A DNA stretch of 64,000 bases from G963662265 sp963668545 (GTDB lineage Bacteria; Spirochaetota; Spirochaetia; CADAEX01): contig OY764868.1 in assembly GCA_963668545.1 (NCBI GenBank), forward strand, positions 186,001 to 250,000, written 5' to 3'. The notes beneath the pieces are model-generated. The model was not told the DNA's origin, did not search any database, and saw nothing but the letters and a program-made list of their open reading frames with translations. How positions within the stretch are numbered: position 1 is the first letter of the stretch; every line of letters begins with the position of its first letter. The translations under genes were made by a program, and so were the position numbers. Below are positions 17,592 to 25,155 of the stretch, one piece after another.

Positions 17592-18218
17592 ATGGAAAGG
17601 CTTATTAACGGCGTACTTGAATTCAGGAAGAAGGATTATGAGGAGCACAAAGAACTTTTCAGGGAAATAGGGAAAGCCCAGAATCCCCACACCCTTTTTA
17701 TAGGCTGCAGCGATTCAAGGGTGATTCCCGAACTTATAACCAATACTCTTCCGGGAGAGCTTTTTGTTGTAAGAAATATAGCCAATATAGTTCCCAACTA
17801 CAGAATAGCTGAGGAATTCCTTTCAACAACCTCTGCAATTGAATATGCTGTGCAGGTTCTTGATGTTGAGGCAATTGTAGTCTGCGGCCATTCAAACTGC
17901 GGAGGGTGCAAGGCCCTTTACAAGGATGAAAAGGAACTGGAAAAAATCCCCAATACAAGGAAATGGCTTGAACTGTCAGGCAATGTGAAGACACTTGTGG
18001 AAAAAGCAGTAAAAGACACAAATGACCCTGGAGAAAGGGAATGGCTTACTGAGCAGATAAATGTTCTTGAGCAGATAAAGCACCTTCTGACCTATCCTTT
18101 TATTGCAGAGAAATACCAGGCAGGTAAGCTTGAAATACACGGATGGCACTATATTATTGAGACTGGTGAGGTTTTCAGTTACAACAGGGACACATCTGTT
18201 TTTGAACTTATCAGCTGA
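17592..18218 (+). CDS. can: Beta-class carbonic anhydrase
   Basis: A 208-residue beta-carbonic anhydrase that interconverts CO2 and bicarbonate in the cytoplasm. Zinc ligands and catalytic dyad are visible: CSDSRV (Cys39, Asp41, Arg43) and CGHSNCGGC near residues 97-105. GAGAGG precedes the ATG. It could supply bicarbonate for carboxylation or clear CO2 made by the 2-oxoacid oxidoreductase and the Na+-pumping decarboxylase (inference). It is monocistronic. Confidence 0.93.
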   Translation: MERLINGVLEFRKKDYEEHKELFREIGKAQNPHTLFIGCSDSRVIPELITNTLPGELFVVRNIANIVPNYRIAEEFLSTTSAIEYAVQVLDVEAIVVCGHSNCGGCKALYKDEKELEKIPNTRKWLELSGNVKTLVEKAVKDTNDPGEREWLTEQINVLEQIKHLLTYPFIAEKYQAGKLEIHGWHYIIETGEVFSYNRDTSVFELIS

Positions 18219-18282
18219 AAATCCTGGGGATAAAAAAGAGGATTATTATCCTCCAAACTGTATTTATAAAACTTATTTAAGC

Positions 18283-18310
18283 AAAAAAAAGAAACTACAA
18301 ACGCAGTCTC
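18283..18310 (-). terminator. Terminator beyond the distal tRNA-Arg 3'-end copy
   Basis: On the minus strand, GAGACT and AGTTTC (one G-T pair) form a stem followed by eight T. It lies just 3' of the duplicated tRNA end at 18317-18334 and may be the original terminator of the tRNA transcript. Confidence 0.5.
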
Positions 18311-18316
18311 TGTGTA

Positions 18317-18518
18317 TACGTCCAAGAGGATTCGCCCTCCATTCACCTGCGTCGTGCAGGCTCTTTGCGGGCCGACTCCGTCACTAAAATGCCATCCATG
18401 GCATTTTGCGCTCCAGGTATTCGCGCCGTTCCTCCGTATCGAACACCGGTACCCGGCACGGGTGTCCTTTCCAATTGTCCATAAAAAAAGCGAGCCCACT
18501 GTGTGAACTCGCTTTTTT
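18317..18518 (-). repeat. tRNA-Arg-associated element A: structured spacer ending in a copy of the tRNA 3' end
   Basis: Reading the minus strand from the tRNA-Arg(TCT) end: a terminator hairpin, about 145 bases of GC-richer sequence with several hairpins, then an exact 18-nt copy (18317-18334) of the tRNA 3' end, from T-loop to discriminator base (original at 18519-18536). Period 202 bp. The 49 bases leading into the copy align without gaps to element B at 62361-62520; their 6-bp hairpin keeps its loop (ACGAY) but changes stem bases in compensating pairs. It contains a 32-codon minus-strand open frame (18384-18482). It could be a structured RNA, a miniature integrative element, or both. Confidence 0.75.
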
Positions 18519-18519
18519 T
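18483..18519. terminator. Terminator directly 3' of tRNA-Arg(TCT)
   Basis: AAAAAAAGCGAG (18483-18494) pairs with CTCGCTTTTTTT (18508-18519). It is T-rich in both directions and sits between the tRNA and element A. Confidence 0.85.
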
Positions 18520-18592
18520 ACGTCCAAGAGGATTCGAACCTCTGACCTACGGCTTAGAAGGCCGTTGCTCTATCCAGCTGAGCTATGGACGC
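18519..18592 (-). tRNA. tRNA-Arg(TCT)
   Basis: Cloverleaf of 74 nt. The anticodon loop is CTTCTAA, giving anticodon TCT for AGA. The acceptor stem pairs with a G-U at 1:72; the discriminator is A and CCA is not encoded. It is second in a two-tRNA transcript after tRNA-Pro. Its last 18 nt are duplicated 202 bp downstream. Confidence 0.97.
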
Positions 18593-18604
18593 AAATAAAA
18601 AAAT

Positions 18605-18677
18605 TCGGGATAGCAGGACTCGAACCTGCGGTCTCCTGCTCCCAAAGCAGGCGCCTTAGCCACTAGGCTACATCCCG
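18605..18677 (-). tRNA. tRNA-Pro(TGG)
   Basis: A 73-nt cloverleaf. The anticodon loop is TTTGGGA, giving TGG for CCA. The acceptor stem has one G-U pair, the discriminator is A and CCA is not encoded. It is first gene of the Pro-Arg transcript. Confidence 0.97.
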
Positions 18678-18689
18678 AAATGTGAACAT

Positions 18690-18718
18690 AGTATATTTAT
18701 TTACCTTTACAAGGTCAA
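18690..18718 (-). promoter_or_regulatory. Promoter of the tRNA-Pro/tRNA-Arg transcript
   Basis: On the minus strand: TTGACC (18713-18718), a 17-base spacer and TATACT (18690-18695), ending about a dozen bases before tRNA-Pro. Confidence 0.8.
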
Positions 18719-18741
18719 TATCTAAATGCTACTTTTTCATA

Positions 18742-19374
18742 ATGAAAGTCAAAGAAAAAGCTGTCAGTATTGCAGAAAAACTGGACAGAATATACCCTGA
18801 AAAGATAGAATTTCTTGACTACGAAAACAGCTATCAGCTATTAATAACAGTAATTCTTACAGCCCAGACGACAGACCGTCAGGTAATGAAAGTGACTCCT
18901 GAGCTCTTCGGGAAATATCCCCATCCGCAGCTGCTGGGGAATGCGGATCAGGCAGATGTTGAAGAGATAATCAAATCGACAGGATTTTTCAAGGTCAAAG
19001 CTGCAAATATCATAAAAACAGCAGCAATTCTTGCGGAAAAATACAACAGTATTGTTCCTGATAATATGGAGGATCTTGTTGAGCTTCCCGGGGTAGGGAG
19101 GAAAAGTGCCAATGTTGTTCTGGGGACACTGTTTTCAAAACCTGCTGTGATTGTAGATACCCACTTCAAGAGGGTTGTAAAAAGAACCGGCCTGACAGAA
19201 TCTGACAGTCCTGACAAAATAGAAACTTTAATCAGGGAAATTGTTCCTCCGTTAAAGCAGTACCGTTTTTCCATGACTGTCAATCTTCATGGAAGAAAAG
19301 TCTGTCATGCCAGAAACCCGGAATGCCTGAAATGTGTGATAAGTAATTGCTGCAGTTATTTTAATATGAAATAA
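18742..19374 (+). CDS. nth: Endonuclease III (DNA glycosylase/AP lyase)
   Basis: A 210-residue base-excision repair enzyme that removes oxidised pyrimidines and cuts at abasic sites. The helix-hairpin-helix LPGVGRKSANVV holds the catalytic Lys (near 120), the Asp of VDTHFKRV follows (near 138), and the C-terminal [4Fe-4S] loop is C-x6-C-x2-C-x5-C. The ATG at 18742 fits the family N-terminus; the frame further upstream crosses the tRNA promoter. No Shine-Dalgarno sequence is visible. It is divergent from the tRNA pair and convergent with the MntR-like gene. Confidence 0.94.
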   Translation: MKVKEKAVSIAEKLDRIYPEKIEFLDYENSYQLLITVILTAQTTDRQVMKVTPELFGKYPHPQLLGNADQADVEEIIKSTGFFKVKAANIIKTAAILAEKYNSIVPDNMEDLVELPGVGRKSANVVLGTLFSKPAVIVDTHFKRVVKRTGLTESDSPDKIETLIREIVPPLKQYRFSMTVNLHGRKVCHARNPECLKCVISNCCSYFNMK

Positions 19375-19382
19375 AAAACAGA

Positions 19383-19829
19383 CTAGTTTTCTTTAATCAG
19401 AAGGGTTTCCCATTCCTTTTCGCTGATCCCGGATTTCTTTTTCATTTCATTTATGAAATCTGAACAGTTTGAAATTTTTACTGCTGTATCAATATCGATA
19501 ATGTGTTCTATCTCACAGGCTGTGGTGTCTGCTACCGATGGCTTGAGCAGCAGGATATTTTCCATGAAATATCTGATAATATCATGTTTTCTCTGGGTGT
19601 TTGCTGCAATTGTTTTGCCTTTTTCTGTAAGAATAATGAATGAATTTTTTTCGTAATTGACCAGATCTTTTTCTTTGAGATTTTTCAGAGCTACTGTTAC
19701 AGATGACATCTGCACTTTCAGGTGATCAGCTATATCTTTAACCCTTGCAACTCTGTTTCTTGTTTCAATAAACAGAATAGCTTCAAGATAATTCTCAAGA
19801 CTTGGTGTCAGTTTCTGAATATTCTTCAC
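19383..19829 (-). CDS. DtxR/MntR-family metal-dependent repressor
   Basis: A 148-residue regulator. The N-terminal winged helix (about 8-70) shows LTPSLENYLEAILFIE and an HTH with KDIADHLKVQMSSVTVALKNL; the dimerisation/metal domain (75-140) has TQRKHDIIRYFMENIL, CEIEHIID and a Cys in place of some usual ligands. It is short, without the SH3-like third domain, so closer to MntR/TroR than to DtxR. Members repress Mn or Fe uptake when the metal is bound. Three phased AATTGTTA repeats lie upstream, between it and the GGDEF gene; the ZnuCB-like operon at 1875 has similar words and is a candidate target (inference). Confidence 0.88.
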   Translation of the reverse strand: MKNIQKLTPSLENYLEAILFIETRNRVARVKDIADHLKVQMSSVTVALKNLKEKDLVNYEKNSFIILTEKGKTIAANTQRKHDIIRYFMENILLLKPSVADTTACEIEHIIDIDTAVKISNCSDFINEMKKKSGISEKEWETLLIKEN

Positions 19830-19880
19830 ATTTGATCCTAAAACAAAAATTATTTTTTATAGTATCATACTTTTTATAAT

Positions 19881-19921
19881 AATTGTTAGACTTATTAAAT
19901 AAAATTGTTATATAATTGTTA
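19881..19921. promoter_or_regulatory. Phased AATTGTTA repeats and TATAAT box in the divergent mntR-like/GGDEF region
   Basis: AATTGTTA occurs at 19881, 19903 and 19914, 22 and 11 bases apart (two turns and one turn of helix). TATAAT at 19911-19916 overlaps the last copies. A repressor bound here would cover the -10 of the GGDEF gene. Confidence 0.5.
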
Positions 19922-19949
19922 CAAGAACAAAATTCAGGAATTTATCAAA

Positions 19950-21647
19950 TTGAAAAGTACTGATGATGAAAATTTTGATAGTTTTGAGGAACTGGAAAAA
20001 TATTACAGAAAAAATTTGCCTGCCGGTGTTGAAAACATCAGAAAAAAAATATCCTACATCCTTGATAGTGAAATAACAGCCGGCAAACTTTCAGATGTAA
20101 GAATGGATGTCCATAAACTTGCAGGTTCTGTCGGAACTTTCGGCTATACTGAACTGAATAAAATCCTCAAAAGTCTTGATAATTATCTCTACAGGGCTGT
20201 TGAAGATAATTTATCATCAGAAAAAATTGATACTAAATATATTAAGGATTCAATGGATAGTCTTTCAAAACTGCTTCAGATTGATAACAGCACAAATACC
20301 CGCGATTTTACTGATTTTCCGGTTCTTCATGGCAAGATTTTCGAAAAAATCCCTCTGGACTGGAATAAAAGTATTCTCCTGTTTTCATTATCTGATAAGA
20401 AATACCTGGATGAAATTGAAAGCCAGCTTGTTTCCTTCGGTTACAGGGTCAATATTTATAATGATCTTGATAAACTTCAGATGCAGCTTGTGAAAAAGGA
20501 AAACTACCTTATTCTCGCAGATATAGATTCAGTAATTGACAACCCTGAAAATATAGAAATTTTCAGTGAAATCAAGAGGAACCTGAGCCCCCTCAAAATT
20601 ATATATTTATCTGAGAAGAGTGATTTCAACACCAGAATTACAGGTGTAAAAGCAGGCGGAGATGCTTTTTTTGAACTTCCGCTTGATGTTGTAAAGCTTG
20701 TTGATAAAATCTACTGTTTTGAGGAATCAAGCATCAAGAAGCCAGACCATGTACTGATTGTTGACGATGATGTTGATGCTATTTCATATTATGCACACCT
20801 CTTCCAGCAGAATGGAATGATAACTTCAGTAGCCTCTTCCCCTTCATCTGTTCTCGACCTTCTTATTGAAAGCACTCCTGATCTTATAATGATTGACCTG
20901 TTCATGCCTGGGTGCAACGGTTTTGAACTTGCTGCAATGATCAGGCAGAATGCCAATTTTGTATCTATTCCAATACTGATATTATCCTCTTTTGACAGCC
21001 CGGGAGAATTTCTCAAGAATTTCAACATTGTAGGGGATGATTTTTTAAACAAGTCTGTGGATGACAGCTATCTGCTGAATTTTGTCAAGAATAAAATACT
21101 CAGGTCACGTGATTTGAGATATCTTATGGAAAGGGATTCTCTTACAGGGCTTCTCAACCATTCCAACTTCAATGACAGCCTGTACAGGGAAATTATCAGG
21201 GCTGACAGGACCGACAGCCAGCTCGTGTATGCCATGATTGACCTTGACCATTTCAAGTCAGTAAATGATAAATACGGGCATCTTACGGGAGATACAGTGC
21301 TGAAGAGTCTTGCATATCTTCTCCAGAAGCGGCTGAGAAAAACAGATGTTCTGGGAAGGTACGGCGGTGAAGAATTCGGTATTCTTCTGACCAATACAAC
21401 AAAGGATGATGCCGGAAAGGTAATGGATGAAATCAGAAAAAGGTTTTCCAGAATAAAACAGAGTTCAGATATATCCGAGTTTTTTGTTACCTTCAGCTGC
21501 GGGATTGCATCTTTCCCTGAAAACAGCAAGGCTGAAACCCTGATAGCTTCAGCAGACAATGCACTTTATAAAGCAAAGGAATCGGGAAGGAACTGTGTTG
21601 TGATTGCAGACAGTGAATCATCTTTTAGAAAACTGGGGAATGATTGA
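19950..21647 (+). CDS. Hpt-receiver-receiver-GGDEF protein (diguanylate cyclase)
   Basis: A signalling protein of about 565 residues. An N-terminal Hpt domain (about 10-95) has the phospho-His in VHKLAGSVGTFGY. A first receiver-like domain (about 125-235) keeps an Asp (LILADID) but has Glu-Leu-Pro where Lys-Pro is usual. A second receiver (about 245-360) is standard (LIVDDD, MIDLFMPG). The GGDEF domain (about 390-550) has the active-site RYGGEEFGIL and makes c-di-GMP. I start at the TTG at 19950, with AGGAA 9 bases before it; a TTG at 19905 lies upstream of the TATAAT box. The next gene starts at its very end. Confidence 0.85.
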   Translation: MKSTDDENFDSFEELEKYYRKNLPAGVENIRKKISYILDSEITAGKLSDVRMDVHKLAGSVGTFGYTELNKILKSLDNYLYRAVEDNLSSEKIDTKYIKDSMDSLSKLLQIDNSTNTRDFTDFPVLHGKIFEKIPLDWNKSILLFSLSDKKYLDEIESQLVSFGYRVNIYNDLDKLQMQLVKKENYLILADIDSVIDNPENIEIFSEIKRNLSPLKIIYLSEKSDFNTRITGVKAGGDAFFELPLDVVKLVDKIYCFEESSIKKPDHVLIVDDDVDAISYYAHLFQQNGMITSVASSPSSVLDLLIESTPDLIMIDLFMPGCNGFELAAMIRQNANFVSIPILILSSFDSPGEFLKNFNIVGDDFLNKSVDDSYLLNFVKNKILRSRDLRYLMERDSLTGLLNHSNFNDSLYREIIRADRTDSQLVYAMIDLDHFKSVNDKYGHLTGDTVLKSLAYLLQKRLRKTDVLGRYGGEEFGILLTNTTKDDAGKVMDEIRKRFSRIKQSSDISEFFVTFSCGIASFPENSKAETLIASADNALYKAKESGRNCVVIADSESSFRKLGND

Positions 21648-21649
21648 TC

Positions 21650-23290
21650 TTGAAACTCAAACCTGCAAAGATACTCCTTGTTCTGTTGTCTTTTTACCTG
21701 CTTGCATCCTGTGCAGGGGAAGATCCTGTATACCTTTTCAGGGACGGGATGAAAATCAGGCTTTTAAGAAAAGATAACGGAAAAAGCGCTGTATATTATT
21801 TCAGAAAAAATGAAAAACCATTACTTGCAGATTCCGATCTTTCCTTCAGGGCATATATCTGTAAAGCAGAATCACCTGTTGTATTCAGCATTCTCCTTGA
21901 TAAAGGTAACAAGAATATAACTCTCCTCCCTGCAGAAGGGGAGAATATCATCTATTTTACTGTACCTGAAGGGAATACTCTTCAGGGATTTTCTGTTGAA
22001 TCTTCTGCGGAAGATCTTCTGCTCCCTTATATTGATAAAATTGACCAGACTGTTAATGCTGAAGTTTTCTCGGGTATGAAAAGAGAAGAAGGTTCGAGAA
22101 TAACAACTGATGCTTTCTGTATAAAAACAGCATCTGACAGGGATGTTTTCAGCCTGGATATCCCTGATGACGGTTCCCGATGCTGCGAAATTGTTGCAGA
22201 TTTTAATTATCAATCTGACAGCCACACAGATGACCTGCTTGATATTGTGATTACAGGAAATTCAGGTGGAAAATATTTTTATGAATATTCTCCACTTTAC
22301 GGCAGGAATAATATTATCCTTAACAGCCGTCTGTTCGGCTTTTTTCCTGTTTCTGTTGAGATATCAGCAAAAAGGAATTCTGTTGAGCTTGTGAGTTTAT
22401 ATGCTGATACCGAGAACTGCAGTTTTTATGAACAAAAACAGTTTGTTCCTATCAGAACCGGGTTCGGGTCAATACTTCTTGCAGACAGGTCAAGCTGGAG
22501 AAAAGAGGAATATGAGCTTTACAGCTGGAATTATTTTCCCGATTTTCTGATAATTGATACAGCTGATTACAGTTTTCAGGCAAGAATGTTTAAAAGGCTG
22601 GCTTTTTATGTTGAAAAACCCGGAAGCAGGGGGATTATCAGGACAAATGAAGAAATTGAAAACCTCCACGGCTGGAATGCCCATGATTATAAAGCTGAAG
22701 ACCTTGCCTCCTTTTTTAATAAAGTTGAAGAAGCTGACATCCCTCTTAATGATGAAGAGATACTTCTCCGTCAGATACTGCTTGAAAATCATGTGATTGG
22801 GAAAAATCTTTCAGAATATCTGCCGGGTAACGGAGGGATTCTGTCTGTTTCAAGGGAATCAAGCGGGTATCTGAGGAGGATCTTTATCACTCATGAAGGA
22901 TATCATGGAGTATTTTTCTCATCCCCTGAATTCAGGACACGATGCAGCTCTGTCTGGGAAAATGTTGATCCCGAGCTGAAGGAATTCTGGAAACTGTTTT
23001 TCGAATATAAAAGATATGATACAGATGATCAGTATCTTCTTGTGAATGAGTTTATGGCCTATAATCTGCAGCAGCCTTCAGACCGTGTTATTCCTTATTA
23101 CTTTGATCATGTAATCCCCCGTCTTGTAAAGAGATATCCCGAAAAGGAAGAATTCCTGAAGAAAATTACTGAGGAAAAGGAGGAGCTTTTTATTTATCAT
23201 GCGGAAAAGCTTGCTTCTGCCCTTTTTGAAGTGACTTCACTCCCTTCAGGAAGCCTTATTCTTCTTAATATGAAAAAAGCAGATCGGTAA
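21650..23290 (+). CDS. Putative lipoprotein with zincin-like HExxH motif
   Basis: A 546-residue protein I do not recognise. The N-terminus has a basic start, a hydrophobic run and a lipobox (LLASC with Cys near residue 22), so it is probably a lipoprotein. A beta-rich middle follows. Near residues 415-419 it reads HEGYH, an HExxH zinc site, and 47 residues later VNEFMAY offers a possible third ligand Glu467. This spacing is that of a gluzincin-type metallopeptidase. GGGGAA lies 9 bases before the TTG at 21650; the TTG at 21644 is an alternative. It touches the GGDEF gene, so the two are translated together, which suggests a c-di-GMP-linked surface role (inference). Confidence 0.7.
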   Translation: MKLKPAKILLVLLSFYLLASCAGEDPVYLFRDGMKIRLLRKDNGKSAVYYFRKNEKPLLADSDLSFRAYICKAESPVVFSILLDKGNKNITLLPAEGENIIYFTVPEGNTLQGFSVESSAEDLLLPYIDKIDQTVNAEVFSGMKREEGSRITTDAFCIKTASDRDVFSLDIPDDGSRCCEIVADFNYQSDSHTDDLLDIVITGNSGGKYFYEYSPLYGRNNIILNSRLFGFFPVSVEISAKRNSVELVSLYADTENCSFYEQKQFVPIRTGFGSILLADRSSWRKEEYELYSWNYFPDFLIIDTADYSFQARMFKRLAFYVEKPGSRGIIRTNEEIENLHGWNAHDYKAEDLASFFNKVEEADIPLNDEEILLRQILLENHVIGKNLSEYLPGNGGILSVSRESSGYLRRIFITHEGYHGVFFSSPEFRTRCSSVWENVDPELKEFWKLFFEYKRYDTDDQYLLVNEFMAYNLQQPSDRVIPYYFDHVIPRLVKRYPEKEEFLKKITEEKEELFIYHAEKLASALFEVTSLPSGSLILLNMKKADR

Positions 23291-23315
23291 AATATCTGCT
23301 TAAAAAATCTTATAA

Positions 23316-23360
23316 TAAAAAAAGCCGGAAACAGTCCCTTGATATGAATGCTTTCCGGCT
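23316..23360 (-). terminator. Terminator of the aminotransferase gene (also convergent end of the lipoprotein gene)
   Basis: AGCCGGAAA (23323-23331) pairs with TTTCCGGCT (23352-23360), with a run of T on the minus strand. Confidence 0.8.
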
Positions 23361-23396
23361 GGATAATTTTTCCCCCGGCTGATACTGCCTTACTGG

Positions 23397-24767
23397 TTAC
23401 ATATTTTTTTCAACCTCGGCAATTGATTCTTCAATTGCATTGAGGGCGAAATCCATTTCCTCTTTAGTTATTGTAAGGGCAGGTGTAAGGGTCAGTATAT
23501 TTCCCATGGTTAGTTTAAAGCTGACTCCTCTGGTAAGTGATCTGTACATTACCTCTTCTGCTTCCTCAATTGCAAGCTCTCTTGATTCCCTGTTTTTTAC
23601 AAGTTCGATACCCAGGAAAAGTCCGATGCCTCTCACAGCTCCTATCAGAGGATGTCTTTCCATCATTTCGTTTGCCTTTTTAAGGGCATATTTTCCAAGT
23701 TCTCTTGAGTGCTCAATAAGATTGTTCTTTTCAATATAATTTATTGCAGCAAGTCCTGCAGCAGCTCCAAGAGTGCTTTTTTCATGTGTAAAGTGACCAA
23801 GAGCTATATTGCCTGCAATATCAAGTTTTTCATCAGCTATAACAGCCGCAATTGGGAATACACCGCCGCCAAGCCCTTTCCCGATAACAAGAATATCAGG
23901 AGTCACATCAAAGTTCTGGCATGTAAACCATTGTCCTGTCCTTCCAAGAGCGTGTGGAATTTCATCAAAAATCAGAAGTGCTCCATATTTGTCACAAGCC
24001 TTCCTGACTATCTGCCAGTATTCCTTGGAAGGTACATAGGGGGTACTTCTCATTGGTTCTGATATAACAGCTGCTACATCGCCCTCTTTTTCAAGAACAT
24101 ATTCTATATACTTTGCCCAGAGGATTTCCCATTCCTCAGGTTTCCCGATATCCATAAACCGTCTGTGAATATCAGGCGGCGGAACATGTTCTGTACCGCA
24201 CATAAGGGGGCCAATCCCTTTTCTGAAAACCGCTTCTCCCCCTACTGAAATTGTATCAAGGCATGCCCCGTGAAAAGATTCCCACATTGATATTGTTTTA
24301 TAGCGACCGGTTGCAAGGCGGGCAAGTTTAATTGCTATTGAATTTGCTTCAGCTCCACCCGGTGCAAAAAGCATCTTATTAAGATTGCCGGGAGTAAGAG
24401 ATGCTATTTTTTTTGCAAATTCCACAACCTTCCAGTTGGTATATCGTCTTGTACAGAAGGGCAGGTCATCAAGCTGTTCTTTTACAGCGTTAATTACTTC
24501 CTCATTACCGAATCCAACCTGATGTACATTGTTGCCGTGAAAATCAATGTATTTTCTCCCTTCAAGGTCTTCAATCCAGGCCCCTTTGGCAGATTTAAGT
24601 CCATTAAGGCATGGGGTTGACAGGGACTGCCTGAGAAAGTATTTTTCATCTTCATCAAGAAGTTTCTGTGTTTCTTCCCCTATGTTTTCGTCCTGCCATT
24701 TCTGACGTTTTTCAGAGATATTTACATCTCCTTCGAGTTTAAGCTGTTTGTCAAATTTTTCAGACAT
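23397..24767 (-). CDS. Class III PLP-dependent aminotransferase-fold enzyme (PbfA-like)
   Basis: A 456-residue fold-type I PLP enzyme. Seen: the substrate-side motif YIDFHGNNVHQVGFG (near 72), PGGAEANSIAIKLAR for the phosphate cup (near 133), IFDEIPHALGRTG with the PLP Asp (near 265) and ILVIGKGLGGG with the Schiff-base Lys (near 297). FHGNNVHQVGFG and LPFCTRRYTN resemble, from memory, (R)-1-hydroxy-2-aminoethylphosphonate ammonia-lyase and related aspartate-aminotransferase-family proteins. No phosphonate genes are near, so an amino acid or amine is as likely a substrate. The ATG at 24767 has GGAGG at good distance; a longer frame to 24836 does not. It is divergent from the TAXI gene. Confidence 0.82.
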   Translation of the reverse strand: MSEKFDKQLKLEGDVNISEKRQKWQDENIGEETQKLLDEDEKYFLRQSLSTPCLNGLKSAKGAWIEDLEGRKYIDFHGNNVHQVGFGNEEVINAVKEQLDDLPFCTRRYTNWKVVEFAKKIASLTPGNLNKMLFAPGGAEANSIAIKLARLATGRYKTISMWESFHGACLDTISVGGEAVFRKGIGPLMCGTEHVPPPDIHRRFMDIGKPEEWEILWAKYIEYVLEKEGDVAAVISEPMRSTPYVPSKEYWQIVRKACDKYGALLIFDEIPHALGRTGQWFTCQNFDVTPDILVIGKGLGGGVFPIAAVIADEKLDIAGNIALGHFTHEKSTLGAAAGLAAINYIEKNNLIEHSRELGKYALKKANEMMERHPLIGAVRGIGLFLGIELVKNRESRELAIEEAEEVMYRSLTRGVSFKLTMGNILTLTPALTITKEEMDFALNAIEESIAEVEKNM

Positions 24768-25155
24768 AACACCTCCAGATATTATTTCATAATTTGTAAT
24801 CAATAATATCATTAAATAGTATATATGTATATACAAATATACTATTTAGCTTAAATATTTTATAATATAAATGTATAAACAAATAAACAATAATAACTCG
24901 TATAAATGCACATGATAAAAAAGATAATTATTTGTTATTTACGGATTGACAAATGAAAAATTCAGATGGATAATTTTATTACATTAATTTATGGGAATCA
25001 TTAAATCATTTAATGGACATATGCGGTGAACTTGAAAACATGCTTTTGACTGATTCCTTATTAAACGGCCTGAAATAACTTGAAAAATTGAACTGAAAGA
25101 AATCATGTTATGTCCGGCCTGAATAAATCACACTTAAAAGAAAAAGGAGAGAGGA
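24768..25155. promoter_or_regulatory. AT-rich divergent control region with inverted and direct repeats
   Basis: Between the aminotransferase and TAXI genes. AAATAGTATAT (24814-24824) and its exact complement (24837-24847) form an 11-bp inverted repeat with a 12-base spacer. CGGCCTGAA occurs at 25066 and again at 25115, 49 bases apart. The LysR regulator encoded at 28673 could act here (inference). No gene is visible in this stretch. Confidence 0.5.

Noticed and set aside
18179..18666. Open frames on both strands around element A and the tRNA pair
   Set aside because: They cross tRNA genes or the structured element, and the matching frame in element B contains stops; only the short 32-codon frame is mentioned, with low confidence.
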